Source: Mesorhizobium loti CJ3sym (GTDB lineage: Bacteria; Pseudomonadota; Alphaproteobacteria; Rhizobiales; Rhizobiaceae). Taken from it: a stretch of DNA of 64,000 bases. Position numbers and translations under genes: made by a program. The stretch covers positions 273,994 to 337,993 of the forward strand of contig NZ_KI421462.1 in NCBI RefSeq assembly GCF_000472785.1, written 5' to 3'. The notes beneath the pieces were generated by a model. The model saw only the letters and a list, made by a program, of their open reading frames with translations. It was not told where the DNA came from and did not search any database. Shown here in pieces: positions 24,987-34,418 of the stretch (positions are counted from its first letter, which is position 1; every line of letters begins with the position of its first letter).

Positions 24987-26254
24987 CCAACGTTTTCGTT
25001 TTGAGCCCGACGACGGTTCAGCATCGCAAGCAGCCGATTTTGTTCATTCCCAACGATTGAAAATGCTTCGTCGACACCCATACCGGGCTTTGCGAGCATC
25101 ATGTCGGCCTGGGTCGCGACCGATACGTGGACAGAAGCTTGGGCGGAGAGATCCGTCTCGGTACAGCTCCCCCCGACATACGCTCCAACTTGGTTCTCCT
25201 TACAAATAAGAACGGCACGTGCCGTGTCGGCAATTGAGCCAACATCGGGGGTCTTGATTTGGACGAGATGGGCGGCCTTTGCTTCGGCAAAGAGCCGGAT
25301 ATCCTCGAGCATGTTGCATCGCTCGTCCACAACAATACGGGCATTGGAACCCCGGTTGTCCAATATCGATACGATCTTGGCATAGTTCTCAATTTGTGCC
25401 TGCGTCGAACCGAAATCCGCTGGGGACTCGATGTTTAGCGTGAAATCCGGGACGGTATTTGCAACCTGGCAGATAAAGTCCGCGATGTTTTGCGGCTCAA
25501 GGCCGATTTCCTGGCCGATCCAGCCATACACATCGAAATGCAGCACCGGATGATACCCCGGGCAGCCGATTTCGCGCGTACGCCTTGCAACCCACTTCAC
25601 GAACTCCATGAAGGTCTGGCCGTTGATTCCGAATTTCTGCCGTGAGTTGATCAGGCCGTGGGGAAGCACATCCACGGCCTTCAGAATCATCTTGTCGACA
25701 TTGATTTCGCGAGCATCGCCGCTCTGGCAGTAGATCGGGACCCTGCGCGTCGGCAGCGGCAAGTCAAATTCAGCGCATACAACCTCTGCCATGGTGGCGC
25801 GCTGGAGGTAGGCCGCGGCTCGAAGCAGGGCCTGGCTGACGCCATACTCAATCGCGAGAGGTAGCCGCTTATGTTCGTGAGGCTCGAGAACCTTCGCGCA
25901 GGCCACAAGGTAACGAGATACATCAACATCCAGAAGCCGAGGCGCCACGACCCGGGAGGTCAAATCCGAGATTTGAGAAGTTTCAAACAATGGATCGCGT
26001 CCGCCAGCACCAGAGTACTGAACGCCCATCATGTCGCCCCAAACAACGGTGTCGTCGGAGAGGACAAGCCCGACGCTGAGCGACGATGCTGGAACGCGAA
26101 TGGATGTAAACCCGGGCGTTACCGGTTCGCCAACATAGATGAAAGCATCCTGCGAGGCCCCGGCCCTGATAGCAGCCTGGTCGTCATAGAAAAATGCGCC
26201 ATTGCCAAGCGTGAGGAGGACGTCTTTGATTTGCAATTCAGTCACTCGATTCAT
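24983..26254 (-). CDS. Methylaspartate ammonia-lyase
   Basis: Removes ammonia from 3-methylaspartate to give mesaconate (EC 4.3.1.2). 423 residues in the enolase superfamily. Metal and catalytic residues are visible: HFDVYGWIG (Asp), NIESPADFG (Glu), VVDERCN (Asp) and the catalytic Lys in VQIKTPDVGS. The ATG at 26254 gives the normal family N-terminus (RVTELQIKDVLLT) and length. The enzyme is known from glutamate fermentation and the haloarchaeal methylaspartate cycle, but no glutamate mutase gene is visible here. The methylaspartate must therefore come from another source, plausibly the deacylase-aminotransferase-dehydrogenase steps encoded alongside. Confidence 0.9.
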   Translation of the reverse strand: MNRVTELQIKDVLLTLGNGAFFYDDQAAIRAGASQDAFIYVGEPVTPGFTSIRVPASSLSVGLVLSDDTVVWGDMMGVQYSGAGGRDPLFETSQISDLTSRVVAPRLLDVDVSRYLVACAKVLEPHEHKRLPLAIEYGVSQALLRAAAYLQRATMAEVVCAEFDLPLPTRRVPIYCQSGDAREINVDKMILKAVDVLPHGLINSRQKFGINGQTFMEFVKWVARRTREIGCPGYHPVLHFDVYGWIGQEIGLEPQNIADFICQVANTVPDFTLNIESPADFGSTQAQIENYAKIVSILDNRGSNARIVVDERCNMLEDIRLFAEAKAAHLVQIKTPDVGSIADTARAVLICKENQVGAYVGGSCTETDLSAQASVHVSVATQADMMLAKPGMGVDEAFSIVGNEQNRLLAMLNRRRAQNENVG

Positions 26255-26279
26255 TCTGAGGGGATTAAATTTCGTTCTG

Positions 26280-27284
26280 CTAGTGGCACTCGAGGCGCAG
26301 GGGGCGCGCAACGGCCGCTACCCATTCGTTGACGCCGACATGCCCCCCCGATCGTATGGCGAAGACGATGGCTGTTCCAGGCGCGCGGATGTCAATGGAT
26401 TCAACGGACAGAGAATCCATCGGATGCAGGATGCCTATGAGATCTCCCTGCTTCACTTCATCCAACACCGACGCGCGAGGTTCGAAGATGCCCGGTGCGG
26501 GCGATTTCAACTCGTCGGACGGATGCGTTTCGAGTGTTTGGCCGGACTTCTGTTGACGGAACGTTGGATACTCGGCCTTACCCTCGACCAGCCCGAGCGC
26601 GATGAGCGCGTTGCGCACTCCAGCCTCGTAAATCGCGAGATTGTCCGCGCCGACCGTGCCGCCGCCAAATTCAGCGCAAACAAATACCTTCCCTTGGTTT
26701 TGGGCCACGATATCGAACATTCCAACCGTGTCGTTGTATTCCCAGACCAATGTCAAGGGCAATTTGAACGCTTCCGCCATTCTCACCGTCCTGGCCATGA
26801 GATCGAGATCGGCAATCGGGTGCGTCGTGGCGGCCGGTGGAAAATCCCACGTTGGTCCGAAGCTGTGCAGATCAAATACCGTGTCGGCCATTGGCAACAA
26901 AATGCGCGAAACCGCATCCGCGATTCGTTCGGTCACTGACCCGCCGGCGCGGCCCGGAAACACGCGATTGAGATTCAACCCGTCGAGCGGAGTATTGCGG
27001 CTCCATGCCTGCACGGCTAATGGATTGAGCATCGGTAGGACGATGACCCTTCCACAGGTTTGCGCTTCTGGCAGCCACTCGATAAGCCGTCGCGCGACAA
27101 GCGGCCCCTCCAGTTCATTGCCATGATTTCCGCCGGTGACAAGAAGGCGCGGCCCCTCTCCTCTATTGAGACTGAAGACAGGGAGCGAAAGCTCCCCGCG
27201 GTCGGCACCTCCCGGGACAACAAGATGCCCCCTGCTCACGCCGGGCATATCGCTATCAAAGGTAAGATGCGGTGCTTCGCTCAT
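26280..27284 (-). CDS. AstE/AspA-type zinc deacylase, DoeB-like
   Basis: 334 residues of the succinylglutamate desuccinylase/aspartoacylase family. Zinc ligands are in GGNHGNELEGP (His, Glu) and FDLHSFGP (His), and an Arg-containing NRVFPG loop follows DGLNLN. The closest functional class I recognise is N-alpha-acetyl-2,4-diaminobutyrate deacetylase (DoeB), which acts after ectoine hydrolase. It is the first gene of the same-strand catabolic set, 25 bases before methylaspartate ammonia-lyase. An internally deleted copy lies at 30.3-30.65 kb. The exact N-acyl amino acid substrate is unknown. Confidence 0.82.
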   Translation of the reverse strand: MSEAPHLTFDSDMPGVSRGHLVVPGGADRGELSLPVFSLNRGEGPRLLVTGGNHGNELEGPLVARRLIEWLPEAQTCGRVIVLPMLNPLAVQAWSRNTPLDGLNLNRVFPGRAGGSVTERIADAVSRILLPMADTVFDLHSFGPTWDFPPAATTHPIADLDLMARTVRMAEAFKLPLTLVWEYNDTVGMFDIVAQNQGKVFVCAEFGGGTVGADNLAIYEAGVRNALIALGLVEGKAEYPTFRQQKSGQTLETHPSDELKSPAPGIFEPRASVLDEVKQGDLIGILHPMDSLSVESIDIRAPGTAIVFAIRSGGHVGVNEWVAAVARPLRLECH

Positions 27285-27619
27285 TGTTCAACCTATTGCT
27301 AGTATTCAGGCGACCTGGCGCCGGGTTTACGATCGCTGATGCGCGTTTTGCTGCTCTGGAAGTATGCGCCACGCGGTGTTCAATTAGCCAATATAATGTC
27401 CCAGATGGTGCCATCGCGTTTTTAGATGGCCGCCGCCTGGCTTGGTGGCTGCACGATGTTCAGACGGGAACCGTGATGAATAGCTGGCTCCCCCGCCTAC
27501 ACCCAATGGCCGCCAGCCTGCTTGCCCGCCACACGGGCCAGCCCCTCAGGGATCTTGTCAAGCTTGGGCAGATACTGGAGCGTTTCATCACCGATCGAGG
27601 GCTAAGAAGCATATCGCCT
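27285..27619. other. Upstream region of the catabolic cluster
   Basis: Contains the promoter region for the deacylase (AT-rich stretch around 27385-27410). No gene is recognised. Confidence 0.35.
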
Positions 27620-27845
27620 GCTACCGCGGTTTATCCTGGCGGACATTATGAGCGGTGCCCGTTGCTCCAAGACGCCGAGCTTGTGCGAGATGAAGATGAA
27701 GGCGATGCCGATCCCCTCTTGCAGATTGATAGGCAGGTTCAGGGTCTGGGCCTATACGAAGACGTCCAGGGCCGGGCGATGAGCTGCGAGGCTTGAGGGG
27801 CCGCTTCGGCGCAATGTGCCGAGCCGCTGGCGCGGGTCAACCGAC
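27620..27845 (-). pseudogene. Opp/Dpp ATPase fragment
   Basis: The minus strand aligns with the oppF-like gene at 37.6-37.85 kb. Readable pieces are LDVFV, AQTLNL, GIGIAFIFISHKLGVLE (compare GIAFVFISHDLGVVE), broken by stops and indels. It is a decayed segment covering the Walker B to H-loop region. Confidence 0.7.
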
Positions 27846-28083
27846 AGTGCGGACGGACTTTGCGGGCGACGAGGGCGCTGATCATGCCGCCCAGTAGGGC
27901 CGGCAAGCGGAGCTTAGGGCCATCTCGCCGCTAGATGACCCAGCTATGGATACTGCATTTGACGCAAGCCAGCAGTTGATCAATCTTGGACTGGAATGAA
28001 ATTGCAAAATGGCGGCAGTTTGCGCCTGCACATCTTCCGCGCAGGCGAGTCTATACGTAAGACGAGAGGCGGCGCTCCGAAAT

Positions 28084-29739
28084 ATGCGCAGGATGGCGGG
28101 AGCAGACGAGGGCGCAGGTTCGCCGGCGACATTTGCGCCGCTTAGAAACCCGACCTTTCGTTCGATCTGGCTCGCCACCCAGGTGTCTTCTCTCGGCTGG
28201 TTGATGCAGACTGTCGCCATCAGCTGGTTGATGGCGACGATCTCGACTTCCGATCTGATGGTGGCGCTGGTGCAGGCTTCATCGAACTTGCCCGCTTTCA
28301 TCTTGTCCGTGTTCGCTGGCGCTCTCGCCGACAATTACAGCCGTCGCGGGGTCATGTTCGCCGGCCGCTGCCTTATGGTGATAGCCTCTGTGGCGCTGGC
28401 CGCTTTTGTGGCGCTGGGCTTTGTCAGTCCGTGGATGATCCTCGGCTTCAGCTTTTTGATCGCATGCGGCGGCGCTCTCCACGATCCCGCCTGGCAAGCT
28501 TCGGTTGGCGATATCGTAGACCGCCGCGATGTTCCGGCTGCCGTGACCCTGCTCTCCGTCGGCTTCAACACTGTGCGGACCGTGGGCCCGGCGCTCGGCG
28601 GCATCGTGGTTGCCTCCTTCGGGCTTCTGGCGGCCTTCACAGTGACCACCCTCACCTATTTAGTCCCGCTAGGCACCGTATGGCGCTGCAAGTGGAAGGT
28701 TCGCTCTTCACCTCTCCCGCGTGAGTCGATGAAAACGGCGATTTATGACGGGCTGCGCTTCACGGCGATGTCATCTGAGATCAAGGCGGCGATCGCGCGC
28801 GGAACCATCTTTGGCCTGGCGAGCATCGCCATACTCGCACTGCTGCCGCTGGCTGTCCGCGATCATTTGGGGGGAGGACCGCTCGCCTATGGCACGCTGA
28901 TGGCCGGTTTCGGGACAGGCGCCGTCTTCGCCGGCCTCGCCAACGGCACATTCAGACGGAGCTTATCGCAGGAACGGTTGATGAGGCTCGCGTGCGTCGC
29001 CTGCGCGGCATGCTCCCTTTCCCTGGCACTGACCTCTTCCATTGCGGTGGCGGCACTTGCACTCGCCTTGGGCGGCGCGGGCTGGGTCACCGCCTGGTCC
29101 GGCGTTGGCGTGAGCGTGCAGCTGGCGAGCCCGCGCTGGGTCGTGGGACGCACCATCTCGATCTACTATGCATTGATAGATGGCGGCATCGCTGCCGGAA
29201 GCTGGGTATGGGGCACGGTTTCCCAGAACCATTCCCTGACCTGGGCGCTGGAGGGCTCCGCTGGTGCTTTGTTGCTCGTCGCCGCAGCCGGCGTGCTGTT
29301 TCCTCTTCGCGAGCGCCGGGAGTCCGAGCCCGATCCTTTGGAGGAATTCGACGCCCCAGCTGTCGCTCTCAATTTGAAGCCGAGAAGCGGCCCGATCGTG
29401 GTCAAGGTCGAATATCTGATCCATGAAGAGAACGTCGAGGCTTTCCTGGACCTCATGCGCGAGCGCCGGCATGTGCAGACCCGCGTCGGTGCTCGGCAAT
29501 GGACCCTGCAGCGCAATCTTCAGAAGCCTGTGCAGTGGATAGAAACATTCCGCACGCCGACCTGGACAGACTATCTTCGCCTGAACCATCGCCTCACGGA
29601 AGCAGACAAGGAACTGGACGAACGGGTCCTCCAAATACACAAAGGAGAGCTTCCACCTCAAATGACCCTTTTGATCGAGCGGCCAACAAGCCTTGCTCGG
29701 AAACCCGAGCAGTCGGCCCCTTATTTTCCCCACCGTTGA
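28084..29739 (+). CDS. MFS transporter (EntS-like MFS_3) with cytoplasmic C-terminal extension
   Basis: 551-residue major facilitator protein. The N-terminus FAPLRNPTFRSIWLATQVSS followed by many hydrophobic segments (about 11-12 predicted) is typical of the MFS_3/EntS group of exporters. The loop motif ALADNYSRRGVM is the MFS motif A region. After the last membrane segment (about residue 430) there is a soluble extension of about 120 residues (VKVEYLIHEENVEAFLDLMR, RRHVQTRVGARQWTLQRN) also found in this subfamily. It stands alone on the plus strand. Export of a small molecule is likely, but the substrate is unknown. Starts at 28084 or 28093 are both possible. Confidence 0.85.
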   Translation: MRRMAGADEGAGSPATFAPLRNPTFRSIWLATQVSSLGWLMQTVAISWLMATISTSDLMVALVQASSNLPAFILSVFAGALADNYSRRGVMFAGRCLMVIASVALAAFVALGFVSPWMILGFSFLIACGGALHDPAWQASVGDIVDRRDVPAAVTLLSVGFNTVRTVGPALGGIVVASFGLLAAFTVTTLTYLVPLGTVWRCKWKVRSSPLPRESMKTAIYDGLRFTAMSSEIKAAIARGTIFGLASIAILALLPLAVRDHLGGGPLAYGTLMAGFGTGAVFAGLANGTFRRSLSQERLMRLACVACAACSLSLALTSSIAVAALALALGGAGWVTAWSGVGVSVQLASPRWVVGRTISIYYALIDGGIAAGSWVWGTVSQNHSLTWALEGSAGALLLVAAAGVLFPLRERRESEPDPLEEFDAPAVALNLKPRSGPIVVKVEYLIHEENVEAFLDLMRERRHVQTRVGARQWTLQRNLQKPVQWIETFRTPTWTDYLRLNHRLTEADKELDERVLQIHKGELPPQMTLLIERPTSLARKPEQSAPYFPHR

Positions 29740-30289
29740 CTTTACGGGTGTACTCCCCGTACTAGCGCTTGCACCAGATGGCGACCGATCGCGCTATGCT
29801 TTGCAGAAAGTGGTGATGGCGCGCCCAAAGAGCCGAGCAAGGCAACAGCTTCCCCGGACGCTGCAGGATTCGGGCGTCTTGAGATCAGCGACGGCGACGA
29901 GGATTGCCGCTCAGGGTTCCGATCTGCGAGAGCGTGTTCGATGTTATGGGCTGACGGGATGGAGAGGAGCGAGTCTTGTCAGTCTTGTTACCAGAACGAG
30001 CTGGCCGCTTCATGAGCTTTTTGCAAGCAGCGTGAGAATTCTGAGCGGCTGTCATGGCCGTTGCGGCATCTAATCCATCTCGCTTCTAGATGATAGCGAA
30101 GACCGACTGAATTTGACTTTGAGCCGCCCGTGGCCTCGGAGGAGGTGCGGCGTCTTTTAATTTCTCGCCGCTGCACAATCGATTGGCTGACTCAATGGCA
30201 AGGCGCCCCCGATCCTCAGCGTTTGAGCGGTCTCGCAAGGAGCGCCACCCCCTCGTCGGCGTCGACATATGCTCCGGATCTTATACCGC
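29740..30289. other. No recognised gene
   Basis: Degenerate sequence between the MFS gene and the deacylase remnant; no family is recognised on either strand. Confidence 0.35.
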
Positions 30290-30650
30290 AACCGATAGCG
30301 TGGCGCGCGCGCGAATATCAATGGAACCAGCCGACAGCGTATCCATCGGATGAAGGATGCCTATGGGATCTCCCTGCTTCATTTTATCCAGCACCGAGCA
30401 GCGAGGTTCGAAGATTCCATCCGCGGGCGGTTTCAGCTCGTCAGACGAGAAGCGCCTCAAGTGTCTGGCTAGACTTCTATTCATTGCCATGACATCCGCC
30501 TGTGATAGGAAGGCGCGGGTCCCTCCCCTTTATTGCGACTGAAGACCGGAAGCGAAGCTTCCGCAATCCGCGCCTTTGGGGACAACAAGGTGCCCGTGCT
30601 CAGCCTGCAGCGTCGAGATCGAAGGTAAAGTGTGGAGTGTCGCTCCCCGC
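30290..30650 (-). pseudogene. Internally deleted copy of the DoeB-like deacylase gene
   Basis: The minus strand matches both ends of the gene at 26280-27284: the C-terminal segment (DEMKQGDPIGILHPMD, PPADGIFEPR) and the N-terminal segment up to the first zinc motif. About 550 bp of the middle, including the catalytic core, is missing and the frame is broken. It lies just downstream of an amidase gene, so a second catabolic operon may once have existed here. Confidence 0.8.
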
Positions 30651-30678
30651 CCCCCGAAGGACGACGACAGTGGGCAAG

Positions 30679-32109
30679 TTACATATTTTTGGTTGAGAGC
30701 CGCGGACGCTTGTCCTTCCAAGGCTGCAGCTGTTCGAACGCCGCCGAGGCCTGCAACACGCCCAGATCGTCGAAACGTTTGCCGACGATCTGCAGTCCCA
30801 CCGGTAGGCCTGCCGGAGTAAAGCCGCACGGGACGCTTGCAGCCGGGTTCCATGACATGTTGAACGGGTAGGAGAACTCCGCCCACATGATCCAGTCCCA
30901 AGCATGCGTCGGCCAATGATCGGGCATCAGCTTGTCGGCTTGGAAAGCGGCGACTGAAGCGGACGGTGTCAATAGCAAGTCCCAATCTTGGAACCAGCGA
31001 TGGATGTTCGCGACGTAGGTCATCTTCCGATAGCGCATCTCCTGGTAGCGCGCGACGGAGACGTTCTCAGAGTGCTTAATGCAAGCGACGAGCCCAGGAT
31101 CCATCTCCGCTTCCCATTTCGGGAGGTATTGTGCTAGGCCGGTCAGGTGCGCAGACCAGAAGAACCGGATCAGTTCCGGTCCGTCCTTCGCCCACGGGGT
31201 GGGTACTTCCTCGACAACTGCACCAAGTTCGGTAAAGCGTGCCGCGGCGGCCTTCACCAGTTCCGCGACTTCCGGATCGACACGGGCAAAACCCAGATCG
31301 GGGCTGTAGGCGATCCGCCTGCCCTTTATGCCTTCGTGCATGCGGCCCAGATAGCTGGCAGGCCCCGCCTCCAGCGTCGTATGATCGAGAGAATGCGGAC
31401 CGGCCATGACTTCAGTCATCAGCGCGGCGTCGGCCACAGTTCGTGTCATAGGCCCGTTGTGGGTCGTCATGTCACTGCCGGGGACCGGATAGTTCGGAAT
31501 ACGCCCGAAACTTGGTTTCAATCCGTAGATGCCGCAGAAATGCGCGGGCATGCGGATCGATCCTGCGCCGTCGCTGCCTTGGTGCAGCGGACCGTAGCCT
31601 GCCGCAGCCGCAGCGCCTGCGCCAGCCGATGAAGCGCCGGCGTTGTAGCCGAGCTTCCACGGATTGCTCGTAATGCCGGTGAGTGGGCTGCGCGAGACGC
31701 CGGTCCAGCCCATCTCAGGCACGGTGGTCTTGCCGATGATGATCGCGCCCTCTGCGCGCAGGCGCTGGACGAGCGGCGCATCCTCGGTCGGCTGATGCCC
31801 GGCGTAGATCTTGCTGCCGTGCTGTGTCGGCATGTCCTTGGTGATCGAGTGATCTTTGATCGTGACAGGCACGCCGTGCAACCGTCCGATCCGCCCACCG
31901 CTCATCAGCGCGCCTTCCGCCTTTTTCGCCTCATCCATAGCGTGATCTGCCGCTAAGTAAGCGAAGGCGTTTATCTTGGGCTCCAGCTCAGTAATGCGAG
32001 CCAGTAGCGTGCGCATATACTCCACAGGCGAAATCTTTTTGCTTCTGACAAGTTCAGCCAGCTCTACGGCTGGTGTAAAGCCCATTGTCTCAGAGTTCAT
32101 TAATCTCAT
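30679..32109 (-). CDS. Amidase (amidase signature family)
   Basis: 476 residues with the Ser-Ser-Lys triad: Lys in VTIKDHS, the cis-Ser in GASSAGAG and the nucleophile in GSDGAGSIR, followed by CGIYGLKPS. It hydrolyses an amide; the substrate is not predictable from sequence. ATG at 32109 or 32100 are both possible. It is preceded by a 24-bp inverted repeat and followed by the deacylase remnant, consistent with former membership in a second N-acyl-amino-acid operon. A C-terminal Trp-rich stretch (HAWDWIMWAEFSYPFNMSWN) is typical of bacterial amidases acting on aryl or acyl amides. Confidence 0.88.
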   Translation of the reverse strand: MRLMNSETMGFTPAVELAELVRSKKISPVEYMRTLLARITELEPKINAFAYLAADHAMDEAKKAEGALMSGGRIGRLHGVPVTIKDHSITKDMPTQHGSKIYAGHQPTEDAPLVQRLRAEGAIIIGKTTVPEMGWTGVSRSPLTGITSNPWKLGYNAGASSAGAGAAAAAGYGPLHQGSDGAGSIRMPAHFCGIYGLKPSFGRIPNYPVPGSDMTTHNGPMTRTVADAALMTEVMAGPHSLDHTTLEAGPASYLGRMHEGIKGRRIAYSPDLGFARVDPEVAELVKAAAARFTELGAVVEEVPTPWAKDGPELIRFFWSAHLTGLAQYLPKWEAEMDPGLVACIKHSENVSVARYQEMRYRKMTYVANIHRWFQDWDLLLTPSASVAAFQADKLMPDHWPTHAWDWIMWAEFSYPFNMSWNPAASVPCGFTPAGLPVGLQIVGKRFDDLGVLQASAAFEQLQPWKDKRPRLSTKNM

Positions 32110-32124
32110 CTCTCTGAATATTTA

Positions 32125-32148
32125 TTGTTGAATCGGTACCTTCAACAA
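32125..32148. promoter_or_regulatory. 24-bp inverted repeat upstream of the amidase
   Basis: TTGTTGAA (32125-32132) and TTCAACAA (32141-32148) are perfect 8-bp arms around 8 bases, 16 bases upstream of the amidase start. This is a likely operator for a dimeric regulator. Confidence 0.6.
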
Positions 32149-32457
32149 ACCTCAAATATATCGTGGTGAAGGTTGCTCGGCTTTGCTTCCTTCTTACAGT
32201 TCGAAGAAAATCTCGATACCCGGCATCTGCTATTTCAAAACTATGGACCTTATGGGCATTCGACATGGCCATTTAGGTGTGTTCATTAATCAAGCTTAAT
32301 CGCCACGCGGCTTGCGTCAAACGCAATTTGTATATTGTTGTCATCTAGAAGCCAGATGGGGCGCTGTCGACATTGCGACTGTCGAAGCCACATAAGCGAG
32401 AGCCCGCCACACGGACGAGGTTGAACAGAACCCGCCCGACATCGTCAAGCAGGTGCT
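32149..32457. other. Promoter region and IS-flanking sequence
   Basis: AT-rich DNA upstream of the amidase, then sequence next to the IS110 remnant. A 60-codon frame overlaps the amidase start but would contain the putative operator, and I do not call it. Confidence 0.35.
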
Positions 32458-32775
32458 TCAGGTGTGCGCCCGGTTAACGCGAGCCGCGAGGTTGTCATCC
32501 ATCGAACGCGACGGCGGGACCACCGCCGCCGCCTCATAGGCGACGGCGATCCGCTTGACCGTGTGCCCGGCCCGGCCGGCTTCGTCGCGCCAGCGCTGCA
32601 GCAGCTTCAACAGTGCTGGCGCGTCGGCATCGAGCTTCTTGAGCGGCTGGCGCTTGAGACCCCGAACAAGCGCGGCGACCCGCCACTTCGCCTTGCTCAT
32701 TTCGATGACGGCGATGATCGTGTTATCCTGTTTGAGAGCGGCAAGGGACCGGCTCGCGTCAAAAGATTGCGACAT
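32458..32775 (-). pseudogene. IS110-family transposase, N-terminal fragment
   Basis: The frame from ATG 32775 reads MSQSFDASRSLAALKQDN, IAVIEMSKAKWRVAALVRG, KRIAVAYEA, the DEDD-type N-terminal domain of IS110 transposases. It leaves the family after about 90 residues and ends without the C-terminal domain. A fragment of an IS110 C-terminus occurs separately at 59.4 kb. Confidence 0.75.
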
Positions 32776-33009
32776 GGAGACGCTCCTTCTGCTGGATGTT
32801 CTTGGAGCGCCGAAGGATGCCACACCCTCGCCGCTCGCCCCATATCGTCTTCAGCCTCTTGCTCAACTGGCTGAGGCTTTTGTTTGCCTTCTTCCTGGCG
32901 TTGCTTGCAACCGCTCCGGCGTCACCGGTCCAGCCACGATCAACCTGACCCTCCGCAACTCAACCGCAATAGCCTCTGAAACGGGGCTCGCCTCATGCTC
33001 GACGCTCTA

Positions 33010-33047
33010 AAGCGCGTCTCGTCGAAACGCACTCATGCGACGCGCTT
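33010..33047. repeat. Palindromic intergenic unit
   Basis: AAGCGCGTC (33010-33018) and GACGCGCTT (33039-33047) form 9-bp arms around 20 bases. It resembles the short palindromic units scattered between rhizobial genes. Confidence 0.5.
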
Positions 33048-33116
33048 CAAGCCTTTGTTTCCATGCATGTCGTTTTCTCAAAACCGAAGCCACTTTTGAG
33101 CGACGTGCATTAGATT

Positions 33117-33145
33117 GAAGGGCGCCTTGGTCAAGGGCGCCCTTC
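33117..33145. other. Strong hairpin, possible terminator
   Basis: GAAGGGCGCC and GGCGCCCTTC pair perfectly over 10 bp around a 9-base loop. There is no T-run on either side. It lies about 165 bases after the porin stop. Confidence 0.4.
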
Positions 33146-33308
33146 GCATCGGCGGCAGGCTTCGATCCCGGAGGTGCGGACCTAAGCACTTTGGAAGGAG
33201 CCGCCGAAAGCCTTTTTGGGTATCCCGCTAAGCCAACCCCGGCTGGACGAGCGAGTCTAGCGCTCGCAATCTTATGCGACGAGCGCTATGATCCAATCCT
33301 TCGATCCG

Positions 33309-34418
33309 TCAGAACGACCGTTGGAAGCGGAGGATGCCGCCGACGGCGTTGCTCTTGCCGGCGGGGATGCCGGTCCAGTTGTAACCATTGCTGTCGTGGT
33401 CGTTATGAGCCCAGTCAACTTCGGCCGTGATCGTGAGACCCGGGACGATCTTGTAGGCGACGTTCGCCGCAAGGCCAAATTCTTTGGCCTCATCATATGA
33501 CACCTGGAGGTTGAACGCAGTCTTCTCGTTGACGGTGTAGGTGCCGCCGCCCCAGATTGCCCAGTTGCCGCCCCACTGCTTGTAGAAGCCGCGGTCGCCG
33601 GCAGGGATCGCATAGGTAGGGTCGTTGAGATTGTCGTCCGTACCGTAGCCCGCCATAATGAATAGCGATAGCGCCTCGGTCGCTGTCACGTCCAAGCGAA
33701 CCTTGCCGGCCACCTCTTCGTAGTTGCTGTCATAAGCAACGACGCCAGTGATGGCGCCCCAGCCCTGCGTATACTTCACGCCGCCAACGACATGCGGAAC
33801 GTAGCTGTCGATCGTACCGACCACGCCAGAGCCTTCTTCGAGGGAGACCACGGCCGAGAAGCCGTTGCCGGCGTCGAAATAGTACTGGACGACGTTGGTG
33901 TCGAAATCCCCATAAGGAACCAGCGAATCGTTGATGACGTCTCCGGCGTAGCCGATGAACGTATCGAAGGCCGATTCGTCTTTACCGACACGCAGCCCGC
34001 CGAGTTGAATCCAGGCAAAGTTCAGGGAACTGCTGTTACTGCCGTCAGAGTAGTTGAATTTGGTTTCAGTGTAGGTCTTCAAGGTCCCGAGCTCTGTTTC
34101 CTGACCAGTCCAGGTCCTCAGCGAGAGGCGGGCCTTCTTGTGCCAGGTATCGTTGATGCTGCCGTCCTCATGGTCGACAGCACGACGTTCGTTGAACGAA
34201 CCTTCCTGGCCAGCTGACGCGTCCCAGCGGACATAGCCACCGATGCGCAGGCAGGTTTCGGTGCCGGGGATGTAGAAGTAGCCAGCGCCGTAGACGTCGC
34301 AGATCTTGACGTATTCAGCGGGTTCCGGCTCGGCGACGGTGATGGCATCGGCCGCGCGTGCGCCGGTGACTGCGGCCAAGCCGGCAGCGGAGCCGAGAAG
34401 AAGGCTCTTGATATTCAT
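33309..34418 (-). CDS. Alphaproteobacterial porin (RopA/Omp2b family)
   Basis: 369-residue outer-membrane beta-barrel porin. It has a cleavable signal peptide (MNIKSLLLGSAAGLAAVTGARA) and then the family start AEPEPAEYVKICDVYGAGYF, with the two conserved cysteines (ICD and ETCLRIGGYVRWD). The C-terminus ends in Phe (ILRFQRSF), the usual assembly signal. The ATG at 34418 follows GTGGAG. It provides passive uptake of small solutes, which could support the nearby amino-acid/peptide importer. It lies beside IS debris, so it may be an acquired copy. Confidence 0.93.
   Translation of the reverse strand: MNIKSLLLGSAAGLAAVTGARAADAITVAEPEPAEYVKICDVYGAGYFYIPGTETCLRIGGYVRWDASAGQEGSFNERRAVDHEDGSINDTWHKKARLSLRTWTGQETELGTLKTYTETKFNYSDGSNSSSLNFAWIQLGGLRVGKDESAFDTFIGYAGDVINDSLVPYGDFDTNVVQYYFDAGNGFSAVVSLEEGSGVVGTIDSYVPHVVGGVKYTQGWGAITGVVAYDSNYEEVAGKVRLDVTATEALSLFIMAGYGTDDNLNDPTYAIPAGDRGFYKQWGGNWAIWGGGTYTVNEKTAFNLQVSYDEAKEFGLAANVAYKIVPGLTITAEVDWAHNDHDSNGYNWTGIPAGKSNAVGGILRFQRSF

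Noticed and set aside
32090..32272. 60-codon frame overlapping the amidase start
   Set aside because: It contains the inverted repeat that looks like an operator and has no family match.
33117..33145. Rho-independent terminator for the porin
   Set aside because: Strong stem but no T-run on the minus strand; recorded only as a hairpin.
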